Below are positions 19,097 to 27,395 of a stretch of 64,000 nt of DNA, one piece after another. Position numbers and translations under genes: made by a program. Under the pieces are notes generated by a model that saw only the letters and a list, made by a program, of their open reading frames with translations, had not been told where the DNA came from and searched no databases. The stretch covers positions 2,232,001 through 2,296,000 of the forward strand of contig CAWIGL010000002.1 of NCBI GenBank assembly GCA_963835595.1, written 5' to 3'. Position 1 is the stretch's first letter. Each line of letters begins with the position of its first letter. This stretch comes from CAWEPK01 sp963835595 (GTDB lineage: Bacteria; Desulfobacterota; Syntrophorhabdia; Syntrophorhabdales; WCHB1-27).

Positions 19097-19116
19097 CATT
19101 TATTCATTCCCTCTCC

Positions 19117-20010
19117 TTACGAATGTAGCTTCAGTATCTGCCTCGCCTCTTCCACTGTCGCCACCTCACGGCCCACTTCCTTTGCGAGCCGCACCACCCG
19201 CTCCACCATCTGGGCGTTGCTCTTTGCCAGCTCGTTCTTGCCGTAATAGACGTTGTCCTCGAACCCGATCCGCACGCCGCCTCCCATTGCGATCGCAAGG
19301 GTGATCATGGGTATCTGAAAGCGCCCGATCGCCATTGTCTGCCAGCAGGTCCCCTCAGGCACCGCCCTGACAAAGGACAATAAAGAATCGGGCGTGGGAG
19401 GCATAGCTCCACCCGCCATACCGTGAACGAAGTTCATATGGAGGGGTTCGCCCAGGAAACCGTGGTCGCGCAGGTGTATGATATTGCTCAACTGCCCCAG
19501 GTTATAAATCTCAGCCTCGATGTCGGGGACTCCGTTCTCTTTTGCCTTTCGGCAAAACTCTTCGTTAAATGGGATGGGATTCTCGAAATAAACAATGTTC
19601 CAGGTATCTATCGTTCCGGCGTTTATGGTGAACATGTCCGGTCTGGGCCTGATGTTCACGAGGGTGAGACGTTCCTGCATATTGAACTGATAAGGATTTT
19701 TCCTTTCCGCAAAGTCTCTGATGCCGATGCCGTTGCCAACCTGGATTATTATGGGGCACTTGGCCCTTATCTTGGAAATGGCTTCGCTGTACACGTTCAG
19801 ATCCGCCGTCGACTGACCGCCCTTATCCCTCACGTGAAGATGTAAGATGGAGGCGCCTGCATTATAGCAATCGTATGCCGTCTGTGCCTGCTCGTCTGGC
19901 GATATAGGGAAGTTGGGGTTGACCTCCTTGCCCTGCATACCGCCGGTGCACGCGACCGTTATTATCAATTTCTTGGTCTCTGCACCGTAGTCGATCAATC
20001 TCGGTTCCAT
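19117..20010 (-). CDS. Beta-keto acid cleavage enzyme (BKACE, DUF849)
   Basis: BKACE enzymes condense a beta-keto acid with acetyl-CoA and release acetoacetate plus a new CoA thioester, using Zn. The HLHVRD motif (residues 53-58) and NFVHGMAGG are the conserved metal and active-site segments, and the 297-residue length is standard. The protein is about as similar to the second BKACE at 23122-23997 as family paralogues usually are. It lies directly behind the iclR gene (59-base gap) with a GGAGGAAA ribosome binding site. A nearby 3-hydroxyacyl-CoA dehydrogenase could make its beta-keto substrate. Confidence 0.93.
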   Translation of the reverse strand: MEPRLIDYGAETKKLIITVACTGGMQGKEVNPNFPISPDEQAQTAYDCYNAGASILHLHVRDKGGQSTADLNVYSEAISKIRAKCPIIIQVGNGIGIRDFAERKNPYQFNMQERLTLVNIRPRPDMFTINAGTIDTWNIVYFENPIPFNEEFCRKAKENGVPDIEAEIYNLGQLSNIIHLRDHGFLGEPLHMNFVHGMAGGAMPPTPDSLLSFVRAVPEGTCWQTMAIGRFQIPMITLAIAMGGGVRIGFEDNVYYGKNELAKSNAQMVERVVRLAKEVGREVATVEEARQILKLHS

Positions 20011-20069
20011 CCTGTTTCCTCCTTGTTATTTTAGTGGAGTATCGGTATCATAGCCCTTGCAGACGAAGC

Positions 20070-20846
20070 TTAGCCCATTGCTGTACCCGAAAAGTATCCG
20101 AGCTGGCGAGACGCGAAAAGCGCCTTTTCCTTCACGTATGGAGCAAGCTCGAAAAGCGCCTCCGCGCTCATTTGCTTTATCTCGGCGGTAAGGTTGATCG
20201 CTGCGATAACCTTCCCGCTCGCGTCCCTTACGGGAGCGGCAATACAGTTCAGGTCTACATGGGTCTCCCCCTCGTCGGTCGAATAACCTCTTTGCCTTAC
20301 GAGCTCGAGGTTCTGTTTTATCGATTCTCCGTCCACGAGGCTTGCTTCAGTGAGCTTTGCGAGGTTGGCCGAGCGCAAGATATTGTCCTGCTCCTCTTCG
20401 CTGAGGTAGGCGAGCATTGCCTTACCGATGGACGTGGTGTGCACAGGGAGGTTCAGGCCGATCCGATGGGCGAGCAAGTCGATGTTCATGTTCCTGACGT
20501 AGTCGACCACGATGACCCTATTGTTCTTAAGGATCCCCCAACTGGCCGCCATATTGTGTTCTTTGGCCATCTGCTCTATGTGGGGGCGGAGGATCCTACG
20601 GAGGGGAAGATGAAAGGCATAGACCATCCCCAGTTCGAAGAACCTGATTCCCAGGCGGTATTTGTTTGTCTCATGGTTCCTCTCAAGGAAGGCATCTTTT
20701 TCCATAGTGCCGAGCATCCTCGATGCCTTACTGGGCAGCATACCGAGACCCTTCGCGATCTCCGTCACGCTTTTCTCCTCGCATTGGTAGGTATTGAAAA
20801 GCATGAGCATCTTTATCAGGTCTTTGAGCGTCTTATATTCCTGCAC
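20070..20846 (-). CDS. IclR-family transcriptional regulator
   Basis: The protein has the IclR winged helix-turn-helix (SVTEIAKGLGMLPSKASRML) and the C-terminal effector domain with DEGETHVDLNCIAAPVRD. IclR proteins bind operators as dimers of dimers and respond to small acids. It starts at GTG 20846 with AAGGAGG upstream. The TTGCATATTGTGCAT box upstream of its own TTGACA hexamer recurs before the ABC operons, the FAD oxidoreductase and the acyl-CoA dehydrogenase, so it is the probable local regulator of 19-37 kb. A decayed second copy lies at 26771-26926. Confidence 0.94.
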   Translation of the reverse strand: MQEYKTLKDLIKMLMLFNTYQCEEKSVTEIAKGLGMLPSKASRMLGTMEKDAFLERNHETNKYRLGIRFFELGMVYAFHLPLRRILRPHIEQMAKEHNMAASWGILKNNRVIVVDYVRNMNIDLLAHRIGLNLPVHTTSIGKAMLAYLSEEEQDNILRSANLAKLTEASLVDGESIKQNLELVRQRGYSTDEGETHVDLNCIAAPVRDASGKVIAAINLTAEIKQMSAEALFELAPYVKEKALFASRQLGYFSGTAMG

Positions 20847-20899
20847 CCTTCATATCCTCCTTGCTGTTATGATACAGCTTTGCAAAAATTGCATCACCT

Positions 20900-20937
20900 T
20901 GTCAAGAAAAAAATATTTATTTGCATATTGTGCATCA
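20900..20937 (-). promoter_or_regulatory. IclR box and -35 hexamer of the iclR gene
   Basis: TTGCATATTGTGCATCA (20921-20937) lies 15 bases upstream, on the minus strand, of TTGACA (20900-20905). The box is a TGCA-N5-TGCA near-palindrome. The same arrangement of box, T-rich spacer and CTTGACA occurs at four other sites in the window, which supports a specific operator and autoregulation. A clear -10 at normal spacing is not obvious. Confidence 0.65.
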
Positions 20938-21135
20938 CTGTGGCAGCGTTTACCTTAATAAGGGCTGAATACTAAGCACGAGAAAGACAGAGGTCGCCCG
21001 AACAGACGGCGAAACATCTGCTGCCCCCTGGGTATCGCCTGGTACCGGTTGTCGCCCTTCACCGCAAGACAAGGTCCATTTCCCTTCCGAAAGCAACGGA
21101 TAGGACCGGCCATCGGAATTATATGATAAGGATAC

Positions 21136-22050
21136 CTATCCTTTCACGAAATCGTGTTTAAGGTATGCCGGATCGGGATAGGAATAAAAACCCTTTCCGG
21201 TCTTTACGCCCAAATCTCCCCTGTCGATCATTTCCTTCAATTTATCCGGGGGTTTCTTCGAAGTGTCATTTGCCTCATTGTAATACATCATATGCACATT
21301 ATATACCGTTTCCAGACCGATACTGTCCATCATCCCGAATGGACCAATCGGCATCCCGGTGAAGATCATCCATGCCCGGTCGATAGTCTCGAAGTCTACG
21401 TAATCATTCGCCCACATGTTAAGGGCTTCGATTCTTGCCGAATGCCAAATACGGTTCATGCAAAATCCCGGAAGCTCTTTCTTGACCCTTATCGGAATGC
21501 AACCAATATCCCTGGCCCACTTTTCTGCCGTCATCATCGTCTCTTTGCTTGTCTTTGTCCCTCCCATCAGGTCAACCATGGGCATACGTTCGAGGTCATA
21601 GAAATGGATGTTCAATACCTTTTCCCGCCTGGTGGTGACATCCTCCACCCGCGAAACAGGAATTGTGGAACTGTTTGTGGCCAGGATAGCATGGGATGGA
21701 GCCACCGCATCCAGCTTTTTAAACAATTCTCTCTTGGCCTGCAAATCCTCTATTATCGCCTCAATGACAAGTTCGGCCCCCTTCAAGGATCGATCCAAGT
21801 CTGGAGTAAATGTAATGAGCTGCCGGACTTTGGCTTTTTGATATTGCGTTACTAAACCTTTATCAGCCATAACAGTTAGTATCTGCTCTTCACGAACCTT
21901 CGATGTAGCTATGGCTTTTTCACTAATATCTGTTAATGAGACCCTATTCCCGCCTTTCCATGCAGCCCTCACGGCAATCTGGATACCCATAACACCTGCG
22001 CCGACAACGCTGACTTTTCTCACTTTCCCTGTCGCAAATGCGCCTGCCAT
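21136..22050 (-). CDS. 3-hydroxyacyl-CoA dehydrogenase family protein
   Basis: The 304-residue product has the NAD motif VVGAGVMGIQIA at residues 14-25, NSSTIPVS, and the catalytic-His segment NIHFYDLERMPMVDL in place of the common HFFNPV form. The C-terminal domain (GPFGMMDSIGLETVYN, TGKGFYSYPDP) is standard. It oxidises a beta-hydroxy acid or acyl-CoA to the beta-keto form; carnitine dehydrogenases also belong here. It is downstream of the ABC ATPase and a BKACE, so a route from beta-hydroxy to beta-keto to CoA thioester is plausible. The altered FNP segment hints at a non-standard substrate. Confidence 0.9.
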   Translation of the reverse strand: MAGAFATGKVRKVSVVGAGVMGIQIAVRAAWKGGNRVSLTDISEKAIATSKVREEQILTVMADKGLVTQYQKAKVRQLITFTPDLDRSLKGAELVIEAIIEDLQAKRELFKKLDAVAPSHAILATNSSTIPVSRVEDVTTRREKVLNIHFYDLERMPMVDLMGGTKTSKETMMTAEKWARDIGCIPIRVKKELPGFCMNRIWHSARIEALNMWANDYVDFETIDRAWMIFTGMPIGPFGMMDSIGLETVYNVHMMYYNEANDTSKKPPDKLKEMIDRGDLGVKTGKGFYSYPDPAYLKHDFVKG

Positions 22051-22147
22051 CCGGCTAAACCCTCTGCTCCGATCTCCGTCCTCAACGCCTTTTAATTCAG
22101 CCTCCCTTTTCAGGTCTATTCACAGAAAAAGTCGTGCCATAGTTTTT

Positions 22148-22966
22148 TTAAGCGCCTTCCAATCGTTCAATTTCCCGAGACTTCAACACCTGGTCCCTCA
22201 TGATTCCAGAAAGGTTTTCCTTCAATTCCACAGAGTAAGGTTTGATGATCATCTCGCGGCTTCGCGGCCTCGCCAATTCTGGACGCACTTCCATCAGAAG
22301 ACTGGTCGGCCGGTGAGTGCATACTATGACCCTGTCACTTAAGAATATAGCTTCCTCTATGCTATGAGTAACAAAGATTATTGTTTTCCGCATTGTAGGT
22401 GCAAGTTCTTCCCCCCATACCCTGAGCAGATCCATTTGCAATATCTCCCGCGTATATGCATCGACGGAGGCAAACGGTTCGTCCATTAATAAAACCTGGG
22501 GGTTGTTCACGAGGGTCCTTGCCAGCATCGCCCTTTGGCGCATACCGCCCGAAAGTTCGTGAGGTAACCTATCTTCGAAACCCACAAGGCCCATGATTGC
22601 GATATATTCCTTGACAAGATTTCCTTTGTCTTCCTTCTCCGAGTTTTTAAATGCAAGTCCAAACGCAATATTCCTCTTTACGGTGAGCCAGGGGAATAGG
22701 GTCGGCTCCTGAAATACCATTGCCCGTTGGGAATCTATAATCCCGTTGCAAAGCCTGTCTTCAAAATATATTCCTCCTTTTGTCGGTATTTCGAAGCCCG
22801 CTATCAATCTTAGGAGCGTAGATTTCCCGCAACCGCTGGGACCAAGGATTGACAAGAACTCACCTTCAGCCACGTCGAACGAACAGTCTCTGACAGCCGT
22901 TATTGATCTCCCACCGGTCCTGTACGTCTTTGTAACATTGTCGACTCTTACCTTCATGCTATTCAT
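22148..22966 (-). CDS. ABC transporter ATP-binding protein (NitT/TauT type)
   Basis: This ATPase of the SsuB/TauB group has Walker A GPSGCGKST, the signature LSGGMRQRAMLA, Walker B VLLMDEPFASVD and the switch His in FVTHS. It belongs with the permease at 24471-25256 and the binding protein at 25399-26685, although a BKACE gene and a dehydrogenase fragment are inserted between them. All are on the minus strand and read as one operon. GGGAG precedes the ATG. Confidence 0.94.
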   Translation of the reverse strand: MNSMKVRVDNVTKTYRTGGRSITAVRDCSFDVAEGEFLSILGPSGCGKSTLLRLIAGFEIPTKGGIYFEDRLCNGIIDSQRAMVFQEPTLFPWLTVKRNIAFGLAFKNSEKEDKGNLVKEYIAIMGLVGFEDRLPHELSGGMRQRAMLARTLVNNPQVLLMDEPFASVDAYTREILQMDLLRVWGEELAPTMRKTIIFVTHSIEEAIFLSDRVIVCTHRPTSLLMEVRPELARPRSREMIIKPYSVELKENLSGIMRDQVLKSREIERLEGA

Positions 22967-23121
22967 GCCGACTCCCGATTTCTTATGGCCGAGCCATCCG
23001 TCTCATCGGTCCGCAGATTTAACTCGATAATATTTTCCGCAATAAGAACGGACATAGGCAATAAACCGCAGCACCTCACGACCACAGAGAGCGTCATTGG
23101 CCTTCGTTGTTTGTAACGATC

Positions 23122-23997
23122 TCAATCCCCGATTTCCCAGTATGCTTTGGCGTCCTCGACGGTTGCAACATCACGCCCCAGTTCCCGAGCGATTTTTACT
23201 ATTCTTTCCACCAGTTGAGCATTATTTCTTACCTTTTCGCCCTTTCTATAATAAACAGTATCTTCCATGCCGGTCCTTATGTTCCCGCCCATACACATAC
23301 CGGCTATGGTAATGGGTAAGTGGGCTTTGCCTATGCCTATAACCTGCCAAAACGATCCTTCCGGTAAATCCGATACCAGTCTAAGCAAATCTTCATGTCG
23401 TGCCGGTATGCCGCCCGTGCTGCCGAGCACGAGGCTGAAATGCAGCGGTTTCCTGAGGAAGCCTGCATCCGCCAGTCTCAGGATATTTGCCACGTGTCCG
23501 ATATCGTAGGTTTCGCACTCCATCGGGATCTTGCTTTCATTTGCCTTCTTTGCAAACCTCATATTAAATTCGTAAGGGTTTGGGAAAAAGATGTCATTTA
23601 TGTGAAAGGTGCCTGCATTAATGGTAATCAGGTCAGGCTTAGGCTGAACGTCGAATAATTTCATCCTGTCCTCAAATGGCGAGCACGACCGGTTTCCCTT
23701 TTCGTCGGTCACCGTCGCTCCTGCATTCCCGATTTGGATGAGAATAGGACACTTTGCCTTGATTTTTGTTATAACCTCCTTATAGACGTTCAGGTCGGCG
23801 GTTGGTTCCCCTTGTTTATCTCTGACATGCAGGTGACATATAGATGCTCCCGCATTATAACAATCGTAAGCGTCCTGAGCCTGCTCATCCGGTTGTTCAG
23901 GAAGATTGGGGTTCGCTTCCTTTCCGTGTTGTCCGCCCGTGATTGCAACTGTGATAACCAGCTTTCTGCTTTTTGTAAAATCAGCCGTCGTTAACAT
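23122..23997 (-). CDS. Beta-keto acid cleavage enzyme (BKACE, DUF849), second copy
   Basis: This 291-residue enzyme has HLHVRDKQGEPTADLNVY with the metal-binding His pair, and FSLVLGSTGGIPA where the other BKACE has NFVHGMAGG. The difference lies in the active-site region and suggests a distinct beta-keto substrate. It is embedded in the minus-strand ABC operon between the ATPase and a dehydrogenase fragment, which links transport directly to cleavage. AAAGGGGGAA precedes the ATG. Confidence 0.93.
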   Translation of the reverse strand: MLTTADFTKSRKLVITVAITGGQHGKEANPNLPEQPDEQAQDAYDCYNAGASICHLHVRDKQGEPTADLNVYKEVITKIKAKCPILIQIGNAGATVTDEKGNRSCSPFEDRMKLFDVQPKPDLITINAGTFHINDIFFPNPYEFNMRFAKKANESKIPMECETYDIGHVANILRLADAGFLRKPLHFSLVLGSTGGIPARHEDLLRLVSDLPEGSFWQVIGIGKAHLPITIAGMCMGGNIRTGMEDTVYYRKGEKVRNNAQLVERIVKIARELGRDVATVEDAKAYWEIGD

Positions 23998-24094
23998 ATC
24001 TTCCCCCTTTTGTTATGACATAGTTTTATATATGCTTCGACCATATGATCGCCATTTTTCATTCCACCTTTTCAAGGTCGCACCACATTATTTT

Positions 24095-24406
24095 TTATGC
24101 CTGGCTTATGGCTGTCTCTCTATTTTCAGGGACGGCTTCAGTTATGTAATCTGCATCGGCGACGGCTCTATCCCAATCAAGAGTTAGATGAACGCGGGAT
24201 TGAAGCTCCCCTGTTTTTTCGAGCTGATCTTTTTCCATTATCCCCAGGCAGCTTGTGGTAATCTGTTGTCTCGCCCGAGCAAGGATCGGCTGTTCTATAT
24301 CAACCCCTGTGACTTCGTAACCCGCGATTGAAAATGCAAGGGCTATATCAGGCCCCATTGTACCCATACCCAAGACGGTTATCTTCTTAACTTCAGTAAT
24401 GTCCAT
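24095..24406 (-). pseudogene. 3-hydroxyacyl-CoA dehydrogenase, N-terminal fragment
   Basis: The frame begins MDITEVKKITVLGMGTMG and follows the NAD-binding domain of 3-hydroxyacyl-CoA dehydrogenases as far as ADADYITEAVPENRE, then leaves the family sequence after a few residues and stops. About two thirds of a normal 300-residue enzyme is missing, including the catalytic His. It sits between the ABC permease and the second BKACE, where an intact dehydrogenase would make sense; the intact paralogue lies at 21136-22050. Confidence 0.8.
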
Positions 24407-24470
24407 CACTGAGTGCTCCCCGGCAGGATAAACTATCATCGACCATGTGGTTCATCCGGATTCATTACCC

Positions 24471-25256
24471 TTAAGCGGTCCTTTCCTTATAGAACCAGGC
24501 TACCTTCTTCGCTTCGACATACCTGATGCCCTTATCCATAAGAAACCCCAGCAACCCAATCGTTAACATCCCCACCAAGACCCTCTCGGTCAATAAGAGT
24601 TGTCTGGCATCCATTATCATAAAACCTAGACCTGAAGGCGCCGCTACCAATTCAGCGGCAACCAGGCACATCCAACTTGCCCCCAGTCCAACCCTTGCTC
24701 CGGTAAGGATAAACGGCAAAACCCCAGGCAGGATCACTTTCCACAGAATGTGGCGGCTAGGGCATCCTAAGTTGAGCGCGCTCCAGACCAATTGTATGTC
24801 TGTACCTCTGACGCCGGCTATGGTATTGACTAAAATCGTAAAGAAAGCAGCGATAAATATGATGAATACGTTCTGGGGGGTCCCTATCCCAAACCATAGA
24901 ATGCTTATGGGGATCCAGGCGAGAGGGGGGATGGGCCTTATCACCTCCAAAATGGGGTCGAGGACATCGCTAATTAGCCGAAATCTCCCGATTAAGATAC
25001 CCAACGGGATCGCCACGACGAAGCCGAGGCCGAAACCCAATACCACCCTCTCCATACTCGCGGCAATATGCTTGAATAGCTCACCTGTCCCGATCAGCCG
25101 GATCGCTTCTGCCAGGACTTCGGAAGGCGGCGGGAACAACAATCTATGTTCTTTGAAAAAGTGTCCCATAAGAATTTGCCAAACGGCCAGAAGCACAATA
25201 CCCGCTGTAGCACCCCTGACTGTTCTCGACCTAAAGGCGCGACATACCTGAAACAT
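24471..25256 (-). CDS. ABC transporter permease (NitT/TauT type)
   Basis: This 261-residue membrane protein has about six hydrophobic helices and the binding-protein-dependent permease loop (NLGCPSRHILWKVILPGVLP), including the EAA-like contact to the ATPase. PIPPLAWIPISILWFGIG is the conserved segment of the SsuC/TauC group. It follows the binding protein after 142 bases. Confidence 0.93.
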   Translation of the reverse strand: MFQVCRAFRSRTVRGATAGIVLLAVWQILMGHFFKEHRLLFPPPSEVLAEAIRLIGTGELFKHIAASMERVVLGFGLGFVVAIPLGILIGRFRLISDVLDPILEVIRPIPPLAWIPISILWFGIGTPQNVFIIFIAAFFTILVNTIAGVRGTDIQLVWSALNLGCPSRHILWKVILPGVLPFILTGARVGLGASWMCLVAAELVAAPSGLGFMIMDARQLLLTERVLVGMLTIGLLGFLMDKGIRYVEAKKVAWFYKERTA

Positions 25257-25398
25257 TGCCCCCCCTATTCTTTATGCGCAGTCCTGTTCAAAAAGCCCCT
25301 AAGAAAATTCTTTACGCAATCTCAAGAGATAGAGAACGAAAAAGACCCGTATCATCTGTTGAGCAAGCTATAAGCCCTCCATAGACAAGAAATTTCAG

Positions 25399-26685
25399 CT
25401 ATGGGTTATATAACTTGCCTTTGAAATACCACGGGGCGACGAGATCCCCGGGCTCGGGAAAAGGTTGCGGAGTTACAGGCTTGCCTATTTCGGACTTAAG
25501 AGGCCAGGAATAGTAGGGAGGATAAGGCAACCTATCCGGCTCGCCCTTCCAATTTTTCGGTATCCAGACAGGGGCCTTCGGCATTGCCCACCCTAACTTC
25601 TTAAAAGTGTTTGCCATAAAATCTGATCGGAAATAACTTTTGTAGCGGTCCGCAGTAACTAAAGTCCTTGTCCTGTTAGTCTCATACAAGAATTTCGCTA
25701 CATGGGATAATACTTTTGCGTCAAAATCAGGATGTATATACATAAAAGTCGGTTTGTAATAGGTGTATAGTGAATTCAGATAGATCAAGGTATCCCATGG
25801 GAAGACTTTTTGAATAGCGTGTTCTGCTTTAAGGAGCTTCGTTATTCCCACAGTATCCTGCCTCATCATGAGGTTCGCTTCACAGTGAGCATCAGAGATG
25901 GCCTGAACTACATCGGGTACCTGTAATAAATCTCGCTGTACCGATAGATAACCAAGATACATCATGTAAGGCCAGTCGACGTCGATAATTCTCGCTCTCT
26001 TTTGTATAGTTGTTAGCTGATATGGGGTAGGTTCCCAAATTGCGAAGGCATCTACACCCTTTGGCAGCAGCATTATATCCGGCGGGCTCATATCCTTTAT
26101 GGTTACGTCTTTGCCGATTTGAATACCTTGCACCTCGCACATGGTCCGAAAGTAAAACTCGGCCGAGCTGCCCACCGGCAGCCCAATAATGGCCTGATGC
26201 CCCAGCTTCTCGAGTTTCAAATCCGCCACACTGGTGATTGGAGACCCTACAGGGACCAGAGTTGCATGCCGGCCGTTCACGGAGGAATGCGCTATGCCGA
26301 CCATCGGAAATCCCTTGTCAATCATAGTTGTCGTCGGAAAGTTTCCGGCATTAAAGGTCTGAAGTCGCCCCGCTACAAACGCCTCAAGCATAGGTGGGCC
26401 ATTTAAGAACGGGGCAGCCTCGCATTCAATGCCCCTTGCTTGCAGCAGCCCTTTCTTAGCGAGTAAAAAAGTGAGAGAATCAATTTGATACCCCAGCTTG
26501 AGGGGCCACCACCCCTTTTCCTTAAGCCATTTAACGGAAGTGTCAGAGATCTTCTCGTAAGGCAGCGGCCATCCCCATTCCGTAAACTTCTGCTGCTTGG
26601 GCTGAGCGGCCGATGGAGAAACAATACCAAACATCGAAGTCGTGAGGATAGTAAAGACTAATAGTAGCTTGACCCAAAGTTTCAT
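25399..26685 (-). CDS. ABC transporter substrate-binding protein (NMT1/TauA-like)
   Basis: The 428-residue protein has a signal peptide ending near VSPSAAQ and the two-lobe NMT1/TauA-type fold, seen in WPLKLGYQIDSLTFLLAKKGLL and the IGLPVGSSAEFYFRT segment. At 428 residues it is longer than usual (310-340), with an extended C-terminal region rich in Pro and Trp (PYPPYYSWPLKSE). It leads the minus-strand ABC operon and has GGGGGGG before its ATG. The ligand is unknown; BKACE genes in the operon suggest a beta-hydroxy or beta-keto acid. Confidence 0.9.
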   Translation of the reverse strand: MKLWVKLLLVFTILTTSMFGIVSPSAAQPKQQKFTEWGWPLPYEKISDTSVKWLKEKGWWPLKLGYQIDSLTFLLAKKGLLQARGIECEAAPFLNGPPMLEAFVAGRLQTFNAGNFPTTTMIDKGFPMVGIAHSSVNGRHATLVPVGSPITSVADLKLEKLGHQAIIGLPVGSSAEFYFRTMCEVQGIQIGKDVTIKDMSPPDIMLLPKGVDAFAIWEPTPYQLTTIQKRARIIDVDWPYMMYLGYLSVQRDLLQVPDVVQAISDAHCEANLMMRQDTVGITKLLKAEHAIQKVFPWDTLIYLNSLYTYYKPTFMYIHPDFDAKVLSHVAKFLYETNRTRTLVTADRYKSYFRSDFMANTFKKLGWAMPKAPVWIPKNWKGEPDRLPYPPYYSWPLKSEIGKPVTPQPFPEPGDLVAPWYFKGKLYNP

Positions 26686-26770
26686 AAATCCCCCCCTTGA
26701 ATGCTCTCGACCCCCCAGTTAAGTACCAGGGAAATATCTAAGCCGACTAGACACAAAGAGCGCCCATCCT

Positions 26771-26926
26771 AAAAATAAGGAGCAAGCTCGAATAACTTCC
26801 CTGCGCTCGTTCGCACCTTTTCATCCGCGACGTTGATCGCTGCAATAACTTTGCCGCTCAGATTGGAACGTATTGAAAAGCAAGAGCATCCTTAATCATC
26901 TCTTTGAGGGTTTTATATTCCTGCAC
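26771..26926 (-). pseudogene. Remnant of a second iclR gene with a large internal deletion
   Basis: The minus strand from GTG 26926 begins like the intact iclR (MQEYKTLK), keeps about 20 codons with a one-base slip, and then joins directly to the iclR C-terminal coding sequence (SGKVIAAIN and the LFELAPY region). Roughly 190 codons are missing. The upstream promoter segment with TTGACA and the TTGCATATTGTGCA box is also conserved, so this is a decayed duplicate of 20070-20937. Confidence 0.8.
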
Positions 26927-26980
26927 GTCTTAAGTCTTTTCTATCCCTTATGATATAGACTTGCAATAATAGCCATGCCT

Positions 26981-27016
26981 TGTCAAGAAAAAAAATGATC
27001 TTTGCATATTGTGCAC
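26981..27016 (-). promoter_or_regulatory. IclR box and TTGACA element, minus direction
   Basis: TTGCATATTGTGCA (27002-27015) lies 15 bases upstream, in the minus direction, of TTGACA (26981-26986). The arrangement equals that before iclR. Transcription from here passes the iclR remnant and enters the ABC operon that starts at 26685. Confidence 0.6.
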
Positions 27017-27182
27017 ATAGCCGCCATGCGTGCGTGGCCGGTAGCCGCTATGATAGCCCCCGGGGACAGCGGCCGTAAGGTTGGGGTGCAGAGTTACATG
27101 CCGGAATTTTACCTTCGCTGGAGCCAATTTTTTCCGTACCCGGCAACACTATATCGGGCGGGTGATTGTAACTCGTCTGCCC

Positions 27183-27204
27183 AAAAGCCGCTTAAGCGGC
27201 TTTT
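27183..27204. terminator. Perfect 22-base palindrome, possible bidirectional terminator
   Basis: AAAAGCCGCTTAAGCGGCTTTT is fully self-complementary and ends in a T-run on both strands. It lies between the two divergent IclR-type promoters in the 710-base gap 26686-27395. It could act as an insulator between them, but no gene ends next to it. The rest of the gap (27017-27182) shows nothing I can name. Confidence 0.45.
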
Positions 27205-27243
27205 GCCGGCACGAATTACCCGTACAATATAAAATTATTCTAC

Positions 27244-27292
27244 TTGCATACTGTGCATCAACTGTGCGAATAGGGCAATTTTTCTCTTGACA
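27244..27292 (+). promoter_or_regulatory. IclR boxes and TTGACA element, plus direction
   Basis: TTGCATACTGTGCATCA (27244-27260) is followed by a second related half-site TGCGAATAGGGCA (27264-27276) and TTGACA (27287-27292). A hexamer TACCTG lies 17 bases further on. The whole block recurs at 31749-31813 with few changes. It should drive the second ABC operon at 27396. Confidence 0.6.
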
Positions 27293-27395
27293 TCGTTTCT
27301 TCTGCATGTTACCTGTTGTCATAGGCATGTCCGATGGTATTCTTGTATATTAACCAGGGGTAAATAGTAAATAGGAAAAGCCAGGGAAGAAACGT

